A stretch of 64,000 nucleotides of DNA from positions 3,226,227 to 3,290,226 of the forward strand of contig OY759261.1 in assembly GCA_963662155.1 (NCBI GenBank), in the 5' to 3' direction. The notes under the pieces were generated by a model that worked only from the letters and a program-made list of their open reading frames with translations, was not told the origin of the DNA and searched no databases. This document shows, in pieces, positions 23,456 through 35,026 of the stretch (positions within the stretch are counted from its first letter, which is position 1; each line of letters opens with the position of its first letter). The position numbers were made by a program, and so were the translations under genes. Source of the DNA: Lamellibrachia columna. Taxonomy: Eukaryota > Annelida > Polychaeta > Sabellida > Siboglinidae.

Positions 23456-23692
23456 TAGACAAAGGGTCGGAGAGCGTGAAAGCGAATAAAATGCAGAAGA
23501 ACACAGGCATGAGAGATTCGAATGATTCCCGAGGGAAAACTAAATTGTACGGGGATTCGTTTCCGGTTACCACTGCCGCCCCCTGGTGACTAAAGGTCGG
23601 GGTTGCCTAGGCGGTGGATATCGACCAGTGCCTATGCGGCGGACATACGTAAACCTAAAATACTATTGCAGCCCTGTAGGCCGCAATACTAA
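23456..23692. other. No recognisable feature
   Basis: GC-richer spacer between the 74-bp array and repeat R. Confidence 0.35.
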
Positions 23693-23911
23693 ATTGCGAG
23701 TGCAGCACGACATCGCTGAGTTCACGACCCCGGTGAACTTGTAATTACTAGTCGAGAACTCGAAATAAAAAAATTAGCCCCAGTTGAGAGTTGACCGGGG
23801 TTCGTGAACCATATTTACATGACGTGAAGTCGTATTCACGAGAAGTGTGAGCGCATTCGAACGCAGCATTAGTCACGTACAATTGTTCGCAACACTACGC
23901 GTGTTTTCTAC
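23693..23911 (+). repeat. Repeat R, left copy (inverted partner at 33487-33643)
   Basis: Shares with the reverse of 33487-33643 the blocks CAGCACGACATCGC, GTAATTACTAGTCGAGAACT, CCGGGGTTCGTGAAC, TACGTACAATTGTTCGCAAC-like and GCGTGTTTTCTAC. The left copy has about 40 extra bases in the middle. A third, partial copy (same orientation) lies at 27214-27255. This could be a long terminal inverted repeat or a dispersed repeat. Confidence 0.75.
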
Positions 23912-24440
23912 CTCATTTAGAATACTGTGTACAAGCGTGGAGACCATAATCGTAAGAACGATATAGATACGCTTGAACGAATACAGAGGAGAGCAACTAA
24001 AATGATTCCAGAAATGGGAGACCTTAGGAGCGCCTAAAAGAATGTGGTTTAGCAACCCTTGAGACAAGGAGGTTAAGAGGAGATTAGATTAAAGTGTTTA
24101 AGGTGTTGAATGGATATGAAAATATTGATAGAAATGTTTTTCTCACACAAGAAAAATAGTAGAACTAGAGGACATGAGGTAACATTAGTAAAGGATCAGT
24201 GTAGACTGGATATCAGGAAGTATCGTTCTCACAGAGGACAATAAATGAATGGAACAAATTATCTACAGATTGTGCAATTGCTAGCGTGGATATGTTTAAA
24301 AACAAGGTTGACACCTATCTCAGGAGGGCGGGTTACACAAATAGATGAAAAATGTTGGACTCTCGATAAGCCAATGGCTTCTTTGTCCACTTGCCATCTG
24401 GGCCTTTGCCTTGGATGGCCATCTTTACATCAAAACACCA
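23912..24440 (+). mobile_element. 5'-truncated CR1-type LINE, same family as 3486-4890
   Basis: The segment starts abruptly inside the region after the RT domain (CTCATTTAGAATACTGTGTA) and follows the 3.5-kb copy with small indels to the shared 3' UTR (TTGGACTCTCGATAAGCCAA). It interrupts repeat R. Several frame-breaking indels are present. It encodes no complete domain. Confidence 0.85.
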
Positions 24441-24589
24441 TTTCAAATGTGTACAGAGTTTGCTCCATGGCCATTTGAGATGGCTCAGTTTCACAAATAG
24501 ACCGTGTACGAAATGTAGGAGTTCGCCTGGATCAACATTTCACGATGACACAGTGTGACAGCTGCTTGTAACCATTCGTAACAACGAGA

Positions 24590-24665
24590 CCACGCCTCTG
24601 CTGCCAGACTCTTCTCGGCGGATTCACGAAGCCGAGCGAGAGTCGGATAAGCGAGACTATTGCAG
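24590..24665. mobile_element. Transposon end, same family as 12835-12897
   Basis: CTCGGCGGATTCACGAAGCC and AGTCGGATAAGCGAGACTAT are shared with the right end of the 4.9-kb insert. As there, a minisatellite starts within 30 bases of the end. Confidence 0.65.
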
Positions 24666-24689
24666 GGTAAGCGCCTACCTTAATGTCGG

Positions 24690-26682
24690 CAAGATGTTCG
24701 AGAAGTGCATGTGGTTTATGTTTCCTGTGATGTTTTAGAGAAGTGCACGTGGTTTATGTTTCCTGTGTTGTTTTAGAGAAGTGCACGTGGTTTATGTTTC
24801 CTGTGTTGTTTTAGAGAAGTGCATGTGGTTTATGTTTCCTGTGATGTTTTAGAGAAGTGCATGTGGTTTATGTTTCCTGTGACGTTTTAGAGAAGTGCAT
24901 GTGGTTTATGTTTCCTGTGTTGTTTTAGAGAAGTGCACGTGGTTTATGTTTCCTGTGTTGTTTTAGAGAAGTGCACGTGGTTTATGCTTCCTGTGATGTT
25001 TTAGAGAAGTGCATGTGGTTTATGTTTCCTGTGTTGTTTTAGAGAAGTGCATGTGGTTTATGTTTCCTGTGATGTTTTAGAGAAGTGCATGTGGTTTATG
25101 TTTCCTGTGATGTTTTAGAGAAGTGCATGTGGTTTATGTTTCCTGTGTTGTTTTAGAGAAGTGCATGTGGTTTATGTTTCCTGTGATGTTTTAGAGAAGT
25201 GCATGTGGTTTATGTTTCCTGTGATGTTTTAGAGAAGTGCATGTGGTTTATGTTTCCTGTGTTGTTTTAGAGAAGTGCATGTGGTTTATGTTTCCTGTGA
25301 TGTTTTAGAGAAGTGCATGTGGTTTATGTTTCCTGTGTTGTTTTAGAGAAGTGCATGTGGTTTATGTTTCCTGTGATGTTTTAGAGAAGTGCATGTGGTT
25401 TATGTTTCCTGTGATGTTTTAGAGAAGTGTATGTGGTTTATGTTTCCTGTGTTGTTTTAGAGAAGTGCATGTGGTTTATGTTTCCTGTGATGTTTTAGAG
25501 AAGTGCATGTGGTTTATGTTTCCTGTGTTGTTTTAGAGAAGTGCATGTGGTTTATGTTTCCTGTGATGTTTTAGAGAAGTGTATGTGGTTTATGTTTCCT
25601 GTGTTGTTTTAGAGAAGTGCATGTGGTTTATGTTTCCTGTGATGTTTTAGAGAAGTGCATGTGGTTTATGTTTCCTGTGTTGTTTTAGAGAAGTGCATGT
25701 GGTTTATGTTTCCTGTGATGTTTTAGAGAAGTGCATGTGGTTTATGTTTCCTGTGATGTTTTAGAGAAGTGCATGTGGTTTATGTTTCCTGTGATGTTTT
25801 AGAGAAGTGTATGTGGTTTATGTTTCCTGTGTTGTTTTAGAGAAGTGCATGTGGTTTATGCTTCCTGTGATGTTTTAGAGAAGTGCATGTGGTTTATGTT
25901 TCCTGTGTTGTTTTAGAGAAGTGCATGTGGTTTATGCTTCCTGTGATGTTTTAGAGAAGTGCACGTGGTTTATGTTTCCTGTGATGTTTTAGAGAAGTAC
26001 ACGTGGTTTATGTTTCCTGTGTTGTTTTAGAGAAGTGCATGTGGTTTATGCTTCCTGTGATGTTTTAGAGAAGTGCATGTGGTTTATGTTTCCTGTGTTG
26101 TTTTAGAGAAGTGCATGTGGTTTATGTTTCCTGTGTTGTTTTAGAGAAGTGCATGTGGTTTATGTTTCCTGTGATGTTTTAGAGAAGTGCATGTGGTTTA
26201 TGTTTCCTGTGTTGTTTTAGAGAAGTGCATGTGGTTTATGTTTCCTGTGACGTTTTAGAGAAGTGCATGTGGTTTATGTTTCCTGTGATGTTTTAGAGAA
26301 GTGCATGTGGTTTATGTTTCCTGTGACGTTTTAGAGAAGTGCATGTGGTTTATGTTTCCTGTGATGTTTTAGAGAAGTGCATGTGGTTTATGTTTCCTGT
26401 GATGTTTTAGAGAAGTGCATGTGGTTTATGTTTCCTGTGTTGTTTTAGAGAAGTGCATGTGGTTTATGTTTCCTGTGATGTTTTAGAGAAGTGCATGTGG
26501 TATATATTTCCTGTGTTGTTTTAGAGAAGTGCATGTGGTTTATATTTCCTGTGTTGTTTTAGAGAAGTGCATGTAGTCTATGTTTCCTGTGATGTTTTAG
26601 AGAAGTGCATGTGATCTATGCTTCCTGTGTTGTTTTAGAGAAGTGCATGTGGTTTATGTTTCCCGTGATGTTTTAGAAGCTA
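24690..26682. repeat. 38-bp minisatellite, about 52 copies
   Basis: Landmark GTTTTAGAGAAGTGCATGTG recurs every 38 bases. The units differ mainly at CCTGTG(ATG/TTG/ACG)TTTTAG and GTGC(A/G)TG; a TTG unit is often followed by one or two ATG units, hinting at higher-order repeats. The last units are the most diverged, as expected at an array edge. Confidence 0.96.
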
Positions 26683-27210
26683 TGATAAATAAAACGAGTG
26701 TTCGTCGTGGTGCTGCACAATGTTCGTCGGTTAATATTAATTTTAATGTGTCGTTGTATATCTATGAGTGGCCGACATAACTGGAAAAAAATGAACAATT
26801 TGACAAATAAACAATTGACGGATCCATCACGTGACTGTTTGGCTAACTAGGTCCGTCAACCTAACAAACATGGCCACTGTCGGGTATTCCGTCGTATTTT
26901 TCTTTGCATTTATGATCCAAACATTTGCTTGCGACAAAAACAAAGGGCAACGTTGATTTTGCTAGAATGTTATGTGGGATGGTGTGATCTGGCTGATATA
27001 TGCCGCCCTAGTAATGTAATATATTAAAACATGGTTGCTAAGGCGAAGCATGGCGGAAGTTACGTCATACTCTGGGTCGGTGAATTCCTCCGATTATTTT
27101 GCTCTGCACTGAAAAAATCGTGGGTGGAGATCACACGAAGGATCCTTTGTGGACGTTTGACGTAGATTATGTAACTCAAGACAATAGTAATTCGTAGTTA
27201 CGTATTATTT
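26683..27210. other. Unique sequence with one short signal-peptide-like frame
   Basis: No array or known repeat; see the small frame at 26870. Confidence 0.4.
26870..26956 (+). CDS. 28-codon frame resembling a signal peptide
   Basis: ATG in a good context (AACATGGCC) starts a frame with a hydrophobic core (VGYSVVFFFAFMI) followed by a likely cleavage region (TFAC) and charged residues, then TGA. It could be the first exon of a secreted protein, with a GT at 26951, or chance. No downstream exon was found. Confidence 0.2.
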   Translation: MATVGYSVVFFFAFMIQTFACDKNKGQR

Positions 27211-27213
27211 TCA

Positions 27214-27256
27214 GCAACGCTATGAATGTGTTCTATGATTGTTCCAAGTTACGTGA
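27214..27256 (+). repeat. Partial third copy of repeat R
   Basis: CAACGCTATGAATGTGTTCT followed by ATGATTGTTCCAAGTT matches the inner end of the 33.5-kb copy read in reverse. Confidence 0.55.
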
Positions 27257-27352
27257 TCTACGTCAAACACAAGTTCCACTCGTATCGTGATCTACGTCAA
27301 ACACAAGTTCCACTCGTATCGTGATCTACGTCAAACACAAGTTCCACTCGTA
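27250..27352. repeat. 34-bp tandem repeat, 3 copies
   Basis: GTGATCTACGTCAAACACAA recurs every 34 bases. Confidence 0.9.
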
Positions 27353-28060
27353 TCGTACGAACGCTTAGTGAAACCGTACATGATTTTGGGGCACGACGTT
27401 GCAGTGCCATTGACATGGCCCTAGCACAACTTGACTGGGCAGTGCAAGGAGTCATTAGCACTTGCAACTGCTGTCTTTTCTCCTGTGCAACGTCGGGCAA
27501 CTCGGCTAGTAAAGTATAAAATGGGCTTCATAAATGTAGTATTATGTAGTATCCACCAGAGGCGCCCCAGGTTATTTCAGGGATATGTAACCTCAATTCA
27601 CACGACTTCGATGTTTTCGAAGACTATGTTAGTGTAATCACAATTATCTAAGTTTCGCAATCAATTGTTCGTGCACTTGTATCATAGAGTAGATGTAGAT
27701 TATACTTCGTAACTGATTAAGTCAGTTGTGCTGATTAGTGAGCGTCGTTGTATTTCCTACATATGTAATGGCAGCATCACGAGTATATATGGCTGTCGGA
27801 GAACTTACTACAACACTTCCGAACACTGGGGACATAGCTTTACTTCTCTCCCGCGCAAGGACGAAATGCTATCACAGTTAGTGCGGTATCCAGTCCTTGG
27901 GACGTTGAAAGCGATGTTTACACTTCACCCCCTGGCACACCTGTTCATTCCAACTCGACATCTCTTGGAATCATTCAGCCACGCTGCAATTACTGCGCAA
28001 AGACTACTGAGTGAACTGAGGCAACGTGGAGTAAACGAAATTGACCAAATTTCAAACTGG
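27353..28060. other. No gene recognised
   Basis: A frame of 113 codons (27728-28069, +) is open but has no ATG start (GTG/CTG-type), no domain and no splice partner; I do not call it coding. Confidence 0.4.
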
Positions 28061-28062
28061 CA

Positions 28063-28137
28063 ACAATAGGATTTGAAACCGACTTCTCTCGACTGAGAGT
28101 CCGATGTTCTAACCGCAAGACTCCTGTGGTAGCGACG
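28063..28137 (-). repeat. tRNA-like (SINE head or tRNA pseudogene) segment
   Basis: Read on the minus strand it has GGTTAGAACATCGGACTCTC followed by GAGA and a near B-box GGTTTCAAATCC at the expected distance, over about 73 bases. The arms do not pair properly and the B-box carries an extra T, so it is not a working tRNA. Confidence 0.4.
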
Positions 28138-28458
28138 CACTGTCAATTCTGTATGACGTCATAAACATTGTCACGTTGGACGGACGTTGTCTGTGTTTGG
28201 ACGTAGCCACTTGCATCTTCGATGACATCGGAAAAATATCTACATACCACTCTAAATCATCCACATTTGTCTGTTTTAATCAAGATCATTGTGTATAATC
28301 TGTTTCGTGAGTGAATGTTTCATATTTCCAGTTCTTACCAAAGCTGTCCTCATTTTCGCAACTTTAATGCTATTGGAAATGCCATTTCATTGACCATATT
28401 ATAAACGTCTTAATTCTACATGGCTTAATATTCGAGTTCCTGCAAGTCCAGGTTTCAT
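28138..28458. other. No recognisable feature
   Basis: Ordinary AT-rich sequence. Confidence 0.4.
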
Positions 28459-28885
28459 AAATGTAAGTACATATGACGTATCACCAACTCCCCGACAGTG
28501 GCGCCACTCAGCATATCACCACTGCCACAACTTGATTATATATTCAAAATGGACAAGCTGGCTGGGCAACGCGATTGTTGTTGTTTACGACTTGCTACGT
28601 CATTACAACTGCGCATTTGAGTGGCATGGTTTCAAACAAAAACGAACGTTATTTTTTCTTATAAACGTTTTCAACGCAATCAGTATTAACAATTGTATGC
28701 AATTGAAAATTGAGTGATTTATTAACCAAAATTAGGAGTTTACCAAATGAAATGACGATGTGCAGAATCTGCACATCAAATGTAAGTTGTGGCAGTGGCG
28801 AAATCATGAGTTACTTACATTACATTCACCATGTAACTCCCCACCATTCACTGGTGGGGAGTTTGTACGTATCATTGTAGATGTC
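28459..28885. mobile_element. MITE-like segment with imperfect inverted arms
   Basis: CCACTGCCACAACTT at 28518-28532 and its reverse AAGTTGTGGCAGTGG at 28784-28798, plus AACTCCCC/GGGGAGTT further out, make an approximately 400-bp inverted structure. A perfect 12-bp stem with 5-base loop lies at 28835-28863. It lies at the midpoint of the larger inverted pairs of this region. Confidence 0.45.
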
Positions 28886-29633
28886 TAATATTAGGTAATC
28901 GCTCACTAATTATCCCATGCATGACCAGTGCATGCACACTTTGCGCGCCCCTCTAATCATCGACGTGAACAAATACTTCAGCATAGTTCGTATAATTCAC
29001 AATTTACCTCTGTTTTCAACTGATTCCAGCTCAGTTTCCCGTCGTTGTTCGCCAGTGTTCGGTTTCTCTAGACGCATCCTAAAACGCATCCCATCGAATA
29101 TATTTAAGATGGCAATAATTAATTATTTATTACGGTAACGACGTGGACACGATCGTTTTAACCATGTCTATCGTTAAAAGTTGTATATATGTGTACGTAA
29201 GAGGGTATGTGATTGTGATGGCCCGTTGACAATCATGCAATAAACGTGACCTGATCGCCATTGTGAAATACAGATTTTAGTGTAAGCACGTGTTAGAAAT
29301 GAACTTCGCTTTACTTTTGGGATAAAAAAAGTGTCTCCACTGGTCTCCAAACGCTCTTGAAATTCCCTTAGGTCCATGGGCTGGGGGACTTCGCCGCATG
29401 CGGCCTCTGGACCCTGGCAGGGTTGACAGATATGCTATCACGTATCTGCTGCGCGATCGATTAGGCGCAGGCAAGTCCGTATTCTCTGGTGAGGAATCGC
29501 ACTTAAAGGTTTGTGAAAAAGGACACACGATGAAGATCAGTTACTTACCTTTGAATGCCTGGCAGGATGATTGCCATGAGGACCATGGACCAACGTCCCA
29601 GTGGCTATTCCAATCCATACAGACATCGCCAAA
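28886..29633. other. No gene recognised
   Basis: Moderate GC at 29350-29480. Open frames on both strands lack domains and splice support. Confidence 0.35.
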
Positions 29634-29850
29634 GCAGGAGTGCCTGATGCTGTGTTGCTGTTGACGTGTGGGTCGGAGCTATAACAACAACGTGTTGAAG
29701 ACAAAGCAGGAGTGTCTGATGCGGTGTCGCTGTTAACGTGTAGGACGGAGCTATAACAACAACGTGTTGAAGACATAGCAGGAGTGCCTGATGCGGTGTC
29801 GCCGTTAACGTGTAGGTCGGAGCTGTATCAACAACGTGTTGAAGACAAAG
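29634..29850. repeat. 72-bp tandem repeat, 3 copies
   Basis: GCAGGAGTG(C/T)CTGATG and AACAACGTGTTGAAGACA recur every 72 bases. Confidence 0.92.
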
Positions 29851-30063
29851 ACCTTTCAACAATGACCTTTTATATGATAACCCGTCATAGCGTTTTGTAA
29901 CGCCGTGAGTAACTGCATTTTAAATTATATAGCACTCGTGCTATCACTGTCCCAACCAACAAGACAACGTCACACTAACAAGGTGTGCAAATATGTTAAA
30001 GAGGTATGATATCAAATCAAAACATTTCTTCTTTCTCTTCCCATTACAATAAATAGTGCAGAC

Positions 30064-30338
30064 ATGCGTGTGGCCACACAGATAAAGAGGAGAAGACGGA
30101 GATGGCTTGGACACGTGTGCCGAATGTCACCTGGCGCACTGCTCAAGACATCCTTACGCTGGACAGCAGATGGTAAAAGGAGACGTGGTCGCCCAAAAGA
30201 AACACGGAGACGAACAGTGGAGAAGGAGAAGCAAGAATGCGGCCTGACATGGAACACCAAATGGGCTGCAGACTGACAGCAGTGGCGCTCTCTTGTTGAT
30301 GCCTTATGTGCCACCGGGCACGAAGAGGACTAAGTAAG
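30064..30338 (+). mobile_element. LINE 3' fragment (C-terminus of the pol protein)
   Basis: Encodes the last part of a LINE ORF2 with RRRRWLGHVCRM, LRWTADGKRRRGRPKETRRR and, after one in-frame TGA, WRSLVDALCATGHEED before its stop. This Lys/Arg-rich C-terminal signature is common in invertebrate non-LTR elements. Only about 90 codons remain. The 3' end runs directly into the DUF6589-type gene, so the LINE piece probably inserted into it. Confidence 0.75.
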
Positions 30339-30339
30339 T

Positions 30340-31784
30340 CAGCATATACCGATTGGGAGGAAAATGAGGCACACACAGTCATTGAAACATCACCAACCTA
30401 TATGAATGCTGTCTACGCGTTGATGAAGGGGTCTATAGACACAGTTGACATGATTAGAGGTTGCAGTGTAGATCAACCAAGACCTTCAGTGGTTGTGGTT
30501 TGTGACCAAGCTGTGTGTGCCAAGGCTTTTGAGATAAACAATTCCCCTTTGCATGACAAGCTTGAGAGAATTGTATTGCGTTTGGGTGCGTTCCATATCA
30601 TCATCAATTTCATGGCAATCATTGAGCGTCGCTTTGGTAGCGCAGGTTTGCGAGATGTGTTGATCGAGTCAGATATCTTAGCAACAGGTTCCGTTGATGC
30701 TACACTTGATGGTCACCATTACACGACAGGTGTCAGGGCACACTAGTTAGTTGCAGAAGGCATTGGTCGACTTCGTTAGGCCATGTTTCTGCAGTAGAAC
30801 ACAGAACAAGAACCAGCTTTAAACATGGTCTCTCCAGTAAGGGCCATTAATCAGGTGAGACAGAATCCATGTCCAGAAAGATATCTGAAATCTTTACAAT
30901 GGCAAAGCAGCGTTTCACAGTTTTGCTCATCACTTGGACCAAATGGACAGTTCTGGTCATTATACATTGATATTGTGAATTTTCTGTTGCAATTTATTCG
31001 TTCTACCAGAGAGGCTGGTTGGAACTTGCACATTCAGTGCTTGCTAGAGATGATTTCATGGTTTGCAGCATATGACAGGATAAATTATGTCAGATACCTG
31101 CCTGCATATGTTCTACAAATGATGACACTTCCGGAAAGTTATCCAGATGCACACACATTCCTTATCAATGGTGAATTTGCAGTGCAAAGCTCGACAGGAA
31201 ATTCATTTTGCCGCATTCCACACGACCACACCATTGAAGTGACTGCAAATCGGGACACGAAATCTCGTGGTGGAATTGTGGGAATCACACTGAAAAATGC
31301 ATCACAAACTGGATCAACCCATTTCAGGCAGATGATAAACTCTGTCATCTGGCTTCTGCAAGAAATGCGACAAGTGACATTTCAGCTGAGCTGAGCACAT
31401 GAAAAGTGGGAGGAAGCTGTCAAGGAATTTGTTCGTGAGGGGTTGGGCACAGATGGACAAAAGGACTTCTATGCGCCAATACCAAAGATTAAACTGAAAA
31501 CCTTTAATTCTTTGGATGTGGGTAAAACATCCAAGAAGCAAACTTCTGTCTTGAGATCAACCCGTTAACTCTTTGGACATTTCTTCGTAATTAGCCAGAG
31601 CCGAAATATATATCTGCCAGAACTCTTCAAGTACTCCTTGGGTCCAGTACCCTTGCCATGGCAACACCTGAGGGGAACTTGGTAAAGACTGTCAAAGCAT
31701 CTCTGCTGAAGGAACTAGAAAATAATCCCAGTGCTGCTAATGTGGATTGCAATATTGCAGGCAATCTATGTAGACACGACAATG
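30340..31784 (+). pseudogene. DUF6589-type transposon protein, decayed
   Basis: One frame runs through most of the stretch with several stops (near 30744, 30771, 30792, 31392 and after 31565). Recognisable family blocks, in order: PTYMNAVYALMKGSIDTVDM, VVVCDQAVCAKAFEI, RLGAFHIIINFMAIIERRFG, LIESDILATGSVDATLDGHH, FWSLYIDIVNFLLQFIRSTR-like, WFAAYDRINYVRYLPAY, IPHDHTIEVTANRDTKSRGG, then a C-terminal LKTFNSLDVGKTSKK block. DUF6589 proteins are multicopy in invertebrate genomes and sit in DNA transposons; the alternation of conserved acidic residues (CDQA, the AYDRINY block, the ANRDTK block) is what one expects of an RNase H-like transposase, but I infer that. The 5' side is cut by a LINE piece and the 3' side by another LINE. 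Confidence 0.7.
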
Positions 31785-33472
31785 CCTTACAGGGAGTTGC
31801 TATATAAAATAGTTAAATTAAAAAAATATAAGCAAAAAAAATCAACATGGATTACACTAGGTTTGCTCAAATCTATACGATACAGAGACAAGTTACATAA
31901 GAAACTCAAAACGACGCAGTTTGGTTCACCTGAACACTTTACAATTCGGACTAACCTGACAACGTATAATAGCATTCTTAAACAGTAGACGTGCAGCCAG
32001 ACAAAAGCATTAAGAATCTTGTTTTAACAAATTCAAAAATAAAAAAAATAAAACTTGGGAAACTATAAATAATATTCTTTCTAGAACAGACGAAAAGAAA
32101 ACTTTACCTAAATCAATGATAAATAGCGAATAAGTCGTAACAAACAAGACGTTCATTGCAAACATATGTAATACTTTTTTACCAATATTGTCGCAAATCT
32201 AGCAAAACAAATACATAATCCCATAAATAAAACTTTCAGATACTACCTGACAGAGAAAAATGCCAATTCATTCAATTTTGAATATATTGATGAAGAAACA
32301 ATTTCTAAAACAATAGATAATATTAACCCAAAAACAAGTTATGGGTATGATGGTATTTCTTCACGATTGCTAAAAATTAGATAAACCGGCACTAATAATC
32401 ATTAACACTTATTACAAACCAAATATTAGCTACTGGTATCTAACCTGACAAACTTAAAATTGCCAAAGTAATTCCAATTTTTAAAAAAGGTGACAGTACC
32501 CAATTTGGCAGTTACAAACCAATATCCCTCTTACCGGTTTTTTCAAAAGTAATTGAAAAGATAATTTACACCCAGCTAAATATCTTTCTTAAAACGCAAA
32601 AGTTCTTGTTCGGTAACCAATATGGATTCAGAACGGAATATAGCACTGAATTTGCTGCTCTTGAATTAACCGATAGAATAACTGTACAAATGGACAAAAA
32701 TGAAATACCTATAAATATTTACTTGGACCTTACCAAAGCATTCGACACACTGGATCATATGATATTATTAGAATTTTTTTTTATATTTTGGTGTAAAGGG
32801 AGTAGCTTTAAGTTTAATTAGAAATTATCTAACATATAGAAAACAGTATGTGGAAATAGAGGATGCCAAATCAGACATGCTTAATATTTCAACAAGTACA
32901 CTAGATTAATTGTCCACGTGTGAACAAAATGGAAATGCAGAATTTGTTAAATATTAAATATATTTAAAAAAAGTCTCAAATTACTCAAAATAGAACACAT
33001 ATTAAAATTACAAGAACTAAAATTGTATCATAAATTAAAACGCTACAAACTTCCCGTCTACCTTCAAAACTTGCAGCTTGATCAGAACAATAGCATTCAC
33101 CATTTTAACACACATGGACAATGCAACATACACACACGAATGAATAGCCAGTTTGTCTTGTACCTCTTTGGATGAATAACCATTCAAATCACCCAAAAGG
33201 ACATGGTGCATAGCCTTGACTACGTCAGTCTGTCTACCGATATGCTGCTATTTGTATACGCCAGGATTAATTTTGCGTTAATTATACTTGGGTGGCTCCT
33301 GTGAGAGCGGCTATACTTTAGCCTTAACGGGAGTCTCCTGGACCCTTATTTGATAGTTATATAATACTAGCATACTCTTTTATTCTTATACTTTTATATA
33401 CTCAATTATTGAGAGATATGTATGCATATGGGTCAAATAAAGTACAACTGTCTGTCTGTCTGTCTGTCTGTT
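31785..33472 (+). mobile_element. L2/CR1-type LINE, degenerate, with (CTGT)n tail
   Basis: The linker region shows STWITLGLLKSIRYRDKLHK, then after many frame breaks the RT blocks FGNQYGFRTEYSTEFAALEL and NIYLDLTKAFDTLDH are seen. The later FADD block is not found: the 32880-33250 part appears to have lost it, although C-terminal remnants remain around 32980-33150. It ends AATAAAGTACAACTGTCTGT with a four-base tandem tail at 33444-33471. The element is inserted in the DUF6589 gene or directly at its 3' end, and its tail abuts repeat R. Confidence 0.75.
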
Positions 33473-33486
33473 TAACTTGGAACAAT

Positions 33487-33643
33487 CGTAGAAAACACGC
33501 ATAGCGTTGCGAACAATTGTACGTAACCAATACTGCGTTCTAATATAGTTCACGAACCCCGGTTAACTGTCAACTGGGGCTCCATTATCAAAGTTGAGTT
33601 CTCGACTAGTAATTACGCGATGTCGTGCTGGACTCGCAAAAGA
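33487..33643 (-). repeat. Repeat R, right copy (inverted)
   Basis: The reverse complement matches 23693-23911; see there. The homology runs from TTTTGCGAGTCCAGCACGAC at its outer end to GCGTGTTTTCTAC at its inner end. Confidence 0.75.
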
Positions 33644-34181
33644 GCTGTCTTTGTAGCTCCGGGGCTAGTTGTTACAATTTTCAGTTAAAGTCACTTTTTG
33701 GGAAAGTATATTAGATGCATTATTTCTGTCAACGCATACGTCCAATTTATTATTCGTGTTAATAAAATATACCATACCATTGATATTCCGTATTCTAGTT
33801 AGGTAGATATGTCAAGTTTCCCAGGCGCTGTGGACTGTAACAACTAGCCCCGTAAGCGCGGCAAGTTGTTACATCATACCGGGCACGTTGTTACAGCAAA
33901 GAACGTGTGGATCGCGACGCAAGTGTCACTCGTACATGTTACTGTTATTACATTAATTTAATTACATACACTTACACACAGTGTGCATGACAATGTAGGT
34001 GTTCACCCTTCACATATTAAGCTTTTAACTTTTGTTTACCAAAGGGCACTCATTCCCCGGATTCTTACATAATAATACATTGTGAATGGAATATAAATTA
34101 TTGAATGGAGTACGAAATAGTGAATGGCAATATATATGTAATGCGACTTCTACTTGATTGAATGATGCACACACGTACGCA

Positions 34182-34184
<3 letters not shown>

Positions 34185-34256
<72 letters not shown>
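34185..34256. repeat. (AC)n microsatellite
   Basis: About 36 AC units. Confidence 0.95.
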
Positions 34257-34262
<6 letters not shown>

Positions 34263-34329
34263 GCGCACGAACATCCACATTTCAATGCATCGTGCAATGT
34301 TTATTAATTACTCATATAGAGCTGTGCCA

Positions 34330-34482
34330 TAACAATTTGATAAGATTTAGCAAGATTGCCATCCAAGGCAAAACACCCAGATGGCAAGTGGACAAGGAAG
34401 CCATTTGTTTATCGAGAGTCCAACAATTTTTCAACTATGACTGTGTATCCCGCCCTTCTGAGATATTTGCCAATTTTGTTTG
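34330..34482 (-). mobile_element. Very short 5'-truncated CR1-type LINE tail
   Basis: On the minus strand it follows the end of the 3.5-kb LINE: the last few pol codons, then TTGGACTCTCGATAA and ATGGCTTCCTTGTCCACTTG, ending in AATCTTGCTAAATCTTATCA-type tail units. Confidence 0.8.
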
Positions 34483-35026
34483 ACGCTGCTGGCATTTACA
34501 ATACTTGTTATGAACCAGTACGATAGGCTTCACAAGTGAAATAAAACGTCCACACGTCGTTGTTAAACTAACTGTGTTGTTTCAATCATTGTCAGCACAC
34601 AACTTGCTGGCTGAGCTATCGATGAGAGCCGCCCGAGCGTTGTGATTAATGTAAAAATTTGCCCCAATACAATTGTAACAACGTGCCCCAAACACAATTT
34701 TTGCAGTTGAACGAACACGGACGATAACACATACTGAATTACAGTGTAACTTCTACTTGGCATAATCCCTTATACCGTATAGTAGACATGTTTCAAGTTT
34801 CATTCACGAAACATAAAAAGTGGCTGCGTGAGATGATATTATGTGGACACACAAAAAAATGTAGGTGGTTAAAAAGTCGTTTTTATCTACACCTCGTTAA
34901 TTTCGTCTACTTAACTCCCGATTTTTGGATAGTGTGTCTGCTGGTGGACTTCCAACCAACTACTGTCGATGGTATATCCATATGTGTGCTATGATTTCGT
35001 AAAATGACTATATAACAACTTGCCCC
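34483..35026. other. No gene recognised
   Basis: Unique-looking interior of the candidate 1.4-kb element; open frames lack domains. Confidence 0.35.

Noticed and set aside
27728..28069. 113-codon frame
   Set aside because: No ATG start, domain or splice partner; overlaps a tRNA-like repeat at its end.
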